In this document: positions 60,628 through 64,000 of the stretch, piece by piece
Layout of the letters: every line of letters begins with the position of its first letter
Numbering within the stretch: position 1 is the stretch's first letter
Source of the DNA: Phallusia mammillata
Lineage: Eukaryota; Chordata; Ascidiacea; Phlebobranchia; Ascidiidae
Length of the DNA stretch: 64,000 nt
Assembly: GCA_003260075.1 (NCBI GenBank)
Contig: QLIY01000198.1
Span: forward strand, 125,815 to 189,814
Direction: 5' to 3'
Position numbers and translations under genes: made by a program
Notes under the pieces: model-generated
Databases searched by the model: none
What the model saw: only the letters and a program-made list of their open reading frames with translations
Told to the model about the DNA's origin: nothing

Positions 60628-63453
60628 GAGCCGATCCCTCGAAATATGCGCCATCCTTTTACAGAGTGCTACCTCGAAATCAGAACAAAACTCAGGAATC
60701 TAATTCAAGTACTTATTTGTGCTTAAATTGTAGTTGACCGATTGATTGCTATGTATGAAAAGGTTTATGTATGTAGGTGGCGCCAAAGAAGGTCGGTCAG
60801 TTGTGCAAACAAGGAGTTCTAATGTTGTGAAAACACCTCGCAGACGGTCAAAACCACGTCGCAAACGGTCAAGCTGGGCCTCTGGTATTGTGTCGAAAAG
60901 AAAAAGGAAAAAACTTGAAGACCATACAAACAATGTTAGAATATAATTTATAATAGAGTTTCAAGTTTGCTATTACTATAAATCATGTTGTGACACTAAG
61001 TTTAACTGTCATCTTGTCAGTGTGTTGTGCAGAAATTTTAATAGTATTTTGCAAGCACTTACAAGCAACACACAATTTTTGTTTGTTTCTATGTTTTACA
61101 TGTTATCTTGACATGCAGACAACACATGATGGCGCAATGTACATGATGATTTATGTTTGTCCAGTTAAAACAATGCCTTAAACCACCAAAGTGCAGCCTG
61201 TGGGCCAAATGCGGCCCCGGACGGCATTTCGCATGGCCCGCGGCTGTTTTTTTAAATTGTAATGCATATGGCCGGCCATAGTTTAGATTATGTTTTTGGG
61301 TTTTGACCACTTGCGACTTCACGCAAAAGCCTTCCATGGAACTTTAATTACCAGTAAAACGGAAGCATACATAGTGCTGACGCAACAAAATCCCACAATT
61401 TCCCTAAATCCCGTATATTTTGGTCTAATTCTCAAAAAAACCTTGGTCCGCGGGCGTCTTCACATGGTGAAAATTGGCCCCCCATCCAAAAAGTTTGGAC
61501 ACCCCTGCCCTTAAACCAAAAAAGTGAAAAAAATGTGTGAGGCAAATCAAAAAGTTTTTTCTTCTTTTTGTCAAAAGTTCGGAAGAAGAATAAGTTAAAA
61601 CTATTAACGGACAATTTTTAGGAACACAAAGATGAAGAAACTGCAGAAGAGGAGCACTCTGAAAATAAAGATGAAGAAGAACCCGAGGAGGAGAACGAAG
61701 AAAAAGAAAATAGCAAAACGGAAAACAATGGTGAAGGACAGAGTGCTGAAGAAGCCACAATAAAGAATGTAGACACAGTAGATAGGCCTGTTGAGAATGG
61801 AATTGAATCTATGAAAGAAGATGTTATTGCCAGAATTGAGATACCAGATGATAGTATAGATGTAGTAGTGGATGCTGAGAAGGCTGCAGATGAAGTTCCA
61901 GCAGACATTGATATATTAGGAGCTGAAAATGTTGAAGAGAAATCGACTGATGTTGCTACCAAACCAGAACAAAACGATGATGCTGTTATGGTAAATGGAG
62001 ATAATATGCCAATGGAAATCAGTGAAGACAAGATCATGGAGGGTAAAAAAATCTTTTGAGTTGTAAACTATCTAGCAGTGAATGCATTACAACTTTGTAT
62101 AGCGATGATGAAAACCATGGCCAACTTGTAATCTAGCTAGCCAAGTTCATTATTCATGTCCACCAAACTTATCTTTAATTTCAGGAAACAGTTGTTAAAT
62201 CATATACTCTGTGGAAATGTAACTGTGTTATTGAAAAAAAACAAAAAACACTTTGATTCCTTTAATTGGTTGATTTTTTTTATACTTGTGCTACATTATT
62301 GGATTCGTAGATAATATTTCCATATCAGACAGTCAAGAACAAAAAACAAAATCAATATATCAACCAGCTTTATCTCCATACATTTAAGTCTATGGGTACA
62401 TTTCATTATAAAAAACAAACATGTATGATCGATTTTTTGTGTTGTTGTGACAGAAATTGAAACACAACCCTCCCAAAAGATGATGTTACGATCAAGAACA
62501 AAAAGCTGTTCTGAAAATGAAGTAACAAATTTGCAGCCTCCTCCACCCCCTGTTACTGCTGATCATCACAAACTGAAATGTCTTCTCACAAAAACTGTAG
62601 CAGTAAGTTTCACTTATCATATGTATATCGTTTAAGCAACGTTGAAATCCTAAATTATCCAATCAAGTGGTTAAAAATGCTGATGGTTCCTGCTAGTTCA
62701 GTTAGGGCAGGATTTTCTAACAACATAGTGTTGTATTATTACACACATATATATATATCCAGAAAATTCCAATTCCAAATTCAACAGTTTACTACACAGT
62801 GTTTTCCATGCAGGCATTTTAAAGTTTTAATGTTGTTTATTACCAAAACTCTCCTGAACCTAAATGGCACAAACTGTTTTCACTCGCGATTTAGCAGTTT
62901 GTGGATTCAGCGTTTTAGTGATACTCACAGTTTTCACCATAGTATCTATTCATTTTTTTAAATGGCATTTTAAGGTATTCACTTCCTTTGAAGTAAGTTC
63001 CTGCACCAAAATTTACAGTGAAAAACAAACAGAAATTTGCAGTGGATAATTTATGATTTGTTATTTGATTTGCACATCTTTTTACCAAATTTCGAAGTAC
63101 ATACACTTTTATCAAAAAACACAGAAAGTGACAATGGTTGTTCTCCATTTAAACTGACATGACAACTGCATCCTTTCCTATACCTTCAGCTTTAGTTGTA
63201 GTCCTCAAACAATTTTTTTACAGATCACATCCTCTGCTTGTGTAGAGGATTTGGAAAAACTCTATTCAATTTTGATGCGGTGTGTTTACAAACACCGACA
63301 AAGTTACGACAAAACTGAGCTTATTCAGGTAAATGTGGTGATTACAATGTTCTTTTCTTAGATAACTTTTTCTTTTTAACACAGGACTTGGAAAAGACAA
63401 TTCAGCAGGTCACAAATCAGCTTCAGAGGGCAGATTCTGGCTTCCCACTATAA
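47773..63453 (+). CDS. ATAD2: ATAD2 family AAA+ ATPase with bromodomain
   Basis: Thirty exons: 47773-47889, 48008-48096, 48163-48222, 48280-48365, 48665-48782, 48883-48985, 50559-50778, 50935-51021, 51102-51244, 51316-51407, 51491-51605, 51725-51840, 51926-52100, 52257-52413, 52774-52865, 52935-53048, 54050-54181, 54246-54378, 54597-54786, 54974-55148, 55825-55972, 56462-56635, 58734-58894, 59959-60148, 60462-60708, 60777-60934, 61622-62042, 62454-62602, 63224-63328, 63385-63453; about 1,430 aa. The acidic N-terminus is followed by AAA1 with Walker A GPPGTGKT (about 455-462), Walker B IIFFDEID (about 515-522) and [11 protein letters not shown]2 has a degenerate P-loop ([11 protein letters not shown]). 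The bromodomain (about 985-1085) has the acetyl-lysine-binding Asn in YNPD (about 1056). Nuclear chromatin factor related to yeast Yta7. Exon 25 contains a 54-G run that breaks frame. Exon 5 is the least certain. Confidence 0.92.
48477..48600 (+). repeat. Dispersed repeat with GTGNGGGGACCCATT core
   Basis: The core GGGGACCCATTCGTTTTTGC followed by CTGCAGAAACAA recurs near 57810-57900 and 57940-58130, and weakly at 59345-59390, always in ATAD2 introns. The ends are undefined. Confidence 0.65.
49148..50247. mobile_element. GGGATGGGCC-ended repeat, fragmented by G tracts
   Basis: It begins AGGGATGGGCC and ends GGCTTATCCCTAG, with internal inverted GCTCGGCCGAGCA motifs, as in hAT-like non-autonomous elements. 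Four G10-11 tracts (49197-49206, 49754-49763, 50039-50049, 50331-50340) split near-identical subsegments, so the true length is unclear. It lies in ATAD2 intron 6. Confidence 0.7.
52657..52731. repeat. Misplaced copy of ATAD2 exon 16 end, between N and G10
   Basis: The segment 52657-52720 repeats 52986-53050 with one substitution. It is bounded by the N at 52656 and ten Gs (52722-52731). It lies before exon 15, out of order, so it is an assembly piece rather than a duplicated exon. Confidence 0.88.
53152..53486. mobile_element. hAT-type MITE in ATAD2 intron 16
   Basis: An element from CAGTGGTTCCCAAACT to AGTTTGGGAACCACTG, with a perfect 8-bp duplication ATTTAAAT (53144-53151, 53487-53494). 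It contains an N at 53460. Confidence 0.92.
53729..54088. repeat. Duplication around G10 that truncates a copy of ATAD2 exon 17
   Basis: Copy 1 (53729-53902) reaches 39 bases into the exon before G10 (53903-53912). Copy 2 (53913-54088) continues into the complete exon 17 (54050-54181). Confidence 0.87.
54391..54494 (-). other. Hammerhead-ribozyme-like motif inside a 15-bp inverted repeat
   Basis: Perfect arms 54391-54405 and 54480-54494 enclose, on the minus strand, CTGATGA (54476-54470), a GACAA/TTGTC stem, GAAAC (54452-54448) and a possible 5-bp stem III. One extra T sits between the CTGATGA core and stem II, so activity is doubtful. It lies in ATAD2 intron 18. Confidence 0.5.
54850..54961. 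repeat. 48-bp duplication around G10
   Basis: The segments 54850-54897 and 54914-54961 are identical or nearly so, separated by ten Gs (54898-54907) and a few bases. They lie just before ATAD2 exon 20. Confidence 0.85.
56053..56388. mobile_element. Inverted copy of the GGGATGGGCC element with a G26 tract
   Basis: It shares GCTCGGCCGAGCACCGAGCA and the adjoining CAAACAGAACA with the 49148-50247 element, in opposite orientation. Twenty-six Gs (56090-56115) replace the part that joins the end to the middle in the other copy. It lies in ATAD2 intron 21. Confidence 0.7.
56751..57243 (+). repeat. Two diverged direct copies of about 200 bp
   Basis: The copies near 56751-56936 and 57044-57238 both run TTCACCCACAG, CCCCAAAACG, AAAACGGCT, ATGCTTTGTTG, ACCCATTTT, CCCCTTAAACCCCAAAATA. 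There is no homopolymer junction, so this is a genuine older repeat in ATAD2 intron 22. Confidence 0.8.
58263..58695. mobile_element. hAT-type MITE 38 bp before ATAD2 exon 23
   Basis: A 433-bp element from TAGTGATGGGACGATACC to CTCGTCCCAACACTA, with a perfect 8-bp duplication TTGTTTTC (58255-58262, 58696-58703) and repeated ATACCGAGTAC motifs. Confidence 0.9.
60572..60625 (+). other. 54-G tract in ATAD2 exon 25
   Basis: As written the run encodes 18 glycines and then leaves the conserved frame. A G count of 2 modulo 3 is needed to reach the family sequence [11 protein letters not shown]. Probably a filled gap rather than real coding sequence. Confidence 0.75.
61183..61507. mobile_element. 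hAT-type MITE, relative of 42073-42389
   Basis: It ends TTTGGACACCCCTG and is flanked by GCCTTAAA (61175-61182) and CCCTTAAA (61508-61515). The left terminus is degenerate. The internal sequence, with CCCACAATTTCCCTAAATCC, matches the 42073 element inverted. It lies in ATAD2 intron 26. Confidence 0.8.
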
Positions 63454-64000
63454 GCTATTGTCATTGATGCTGCTTGAATTGCATTCTGTGGTTTATAAAC
63501 AGTTTTGTTGCAATTTTTATTTATGTTTGTTCCAGTGCTTCTTATGTCAAGAACAGTCACCTTGACTGGTAGAGTTGTTGTTTTCAACCCAGGTATCGGC
63601 TTATTTTTTTGCAAGGTGTATTGTTTTCTTTGACGCTTTGAACAGAAGGACAAACATATGCCTTGGTACCTATTTCCTGCTATAGCCTATCCATCTACAT
63701 TCACAGAAAGTGCAATTTTTAAGTTTCAAGTGACTTTTGTGTGGTAAAATTTAGTGGTTTGGGAAAATGCAAATTTCACAAATGGGCAATAGGTATGCTT
63801 GAAGTAAGGTGGTGATTACAAGTTCAATTGTTATGTGATTGAAATACTGATTTTTGTTGAGAAATGTTGAATCTGAGAAGTCCTTGTTTCTTTTTTGTAT
63901 GTGAGCTTCAACAGTAAACTAGAGGATTTTTCTGTTTTGTGCTGTTTTAGGCTGAGAATCTGATATACAGTTACACAGAACAGTATTGCCACTGCATTTT
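63454..64000. other. Region downstream of ATAD2
   Basis: Presumed ATAD2 3' UTR and flank. The minus-strand frame at 63423-63653 overlaps the last exon and has no recognisable homology. No canonical AATAAA was spotted. Confidence 0.5.

Noticed and set aside
60443..60703. Open frame with a long poly-glycine tract
   Set aside because: It arises from the G54 run in the wrong frame. Flanking conserved ATAD2 sequence needs a different G count.
61618..62037. 139-aa serine-rich minus-strand frame
   Set aside because: It is the antisense shadow of the acidic ATAD2 exon 27.

Overview
The window is eukaryotic nuclear DNA from an invertebrate chordate. It most resembles an ascidian such as Ciona: AT-rich, compact, introns mostly of a few hundred bases, small intergenic gaps, and proteins close to vertebrate single-copy genes. 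The species is an inference. Three single Ns (25920, 52656, 53460) mark scaffold joins.

Layout. (1) 1041-9961: two tail-to-tail paralogues of a probable ER-lumen JmjC (cupin) oxygenase with EF-hands. Both keep the HxD...H iron ligands, and one ends in RDEL. (2) 11797-13239: intronless adenylosuccinate lyase (ADSL). (3) 13925-18510: SSU72 CTD phosphatase, with a 3.7 kb intron carrying minor-spliceosome (U12) signals. (4) 19681-22765: intronless GRWD1, then an EFHD1/2 (swiprosin) gene 210 bp downstream. (5) 22766-28913: gene-poor, with a 1.25 kb duplication, an N, a tandem-repeat block and a MITE. (6) 28914-43410: 30-exon RERE/Atrophin (BAH, ELM2, SANT, GATA, atrophin). (7) 43949-44699, minus: a MIEN1/selenoprotein-W-like gene with an in-frame UGA in a CxxU motif and a SECIS-like hairpin in its 3' UTR. 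(8) 44921-46543, minus: TXNL4A (DIM1). (9) 47773-63453: 30-exon ATAD2 (AAA+ and bromodomain). The genes are mainly housekeeping or chromatin/RNA factors, not one pathway. TXNL4A/MIEN1-like and GRWD1/EFHD are spaced closely enough to be candidate dicistronic units.

Overlaid on this are many hAT-type MITEs with recognisable 8-bp target duplications, one straddling a splice acceptor. There is also a striking class of G (or C) homopolymers, usually 10-11 long, most sitting between two near-identical copies of flanking sequence. All long tracts left of the N at 25920 are C on the + strand and all to its right are G. Several break genes, and removing the second copy restores reading frame. I read them as gap placeholders or contig-end artefacts between overlapping, partly allelic contigs rather than biology. 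They must be collapsed before gene prediction.

The most interesting biology is the UGA-containing MIEN1-like gene with its SECIS candidate, the SSU72 U12 intron, and the paired JmjC/EF-hand genes.
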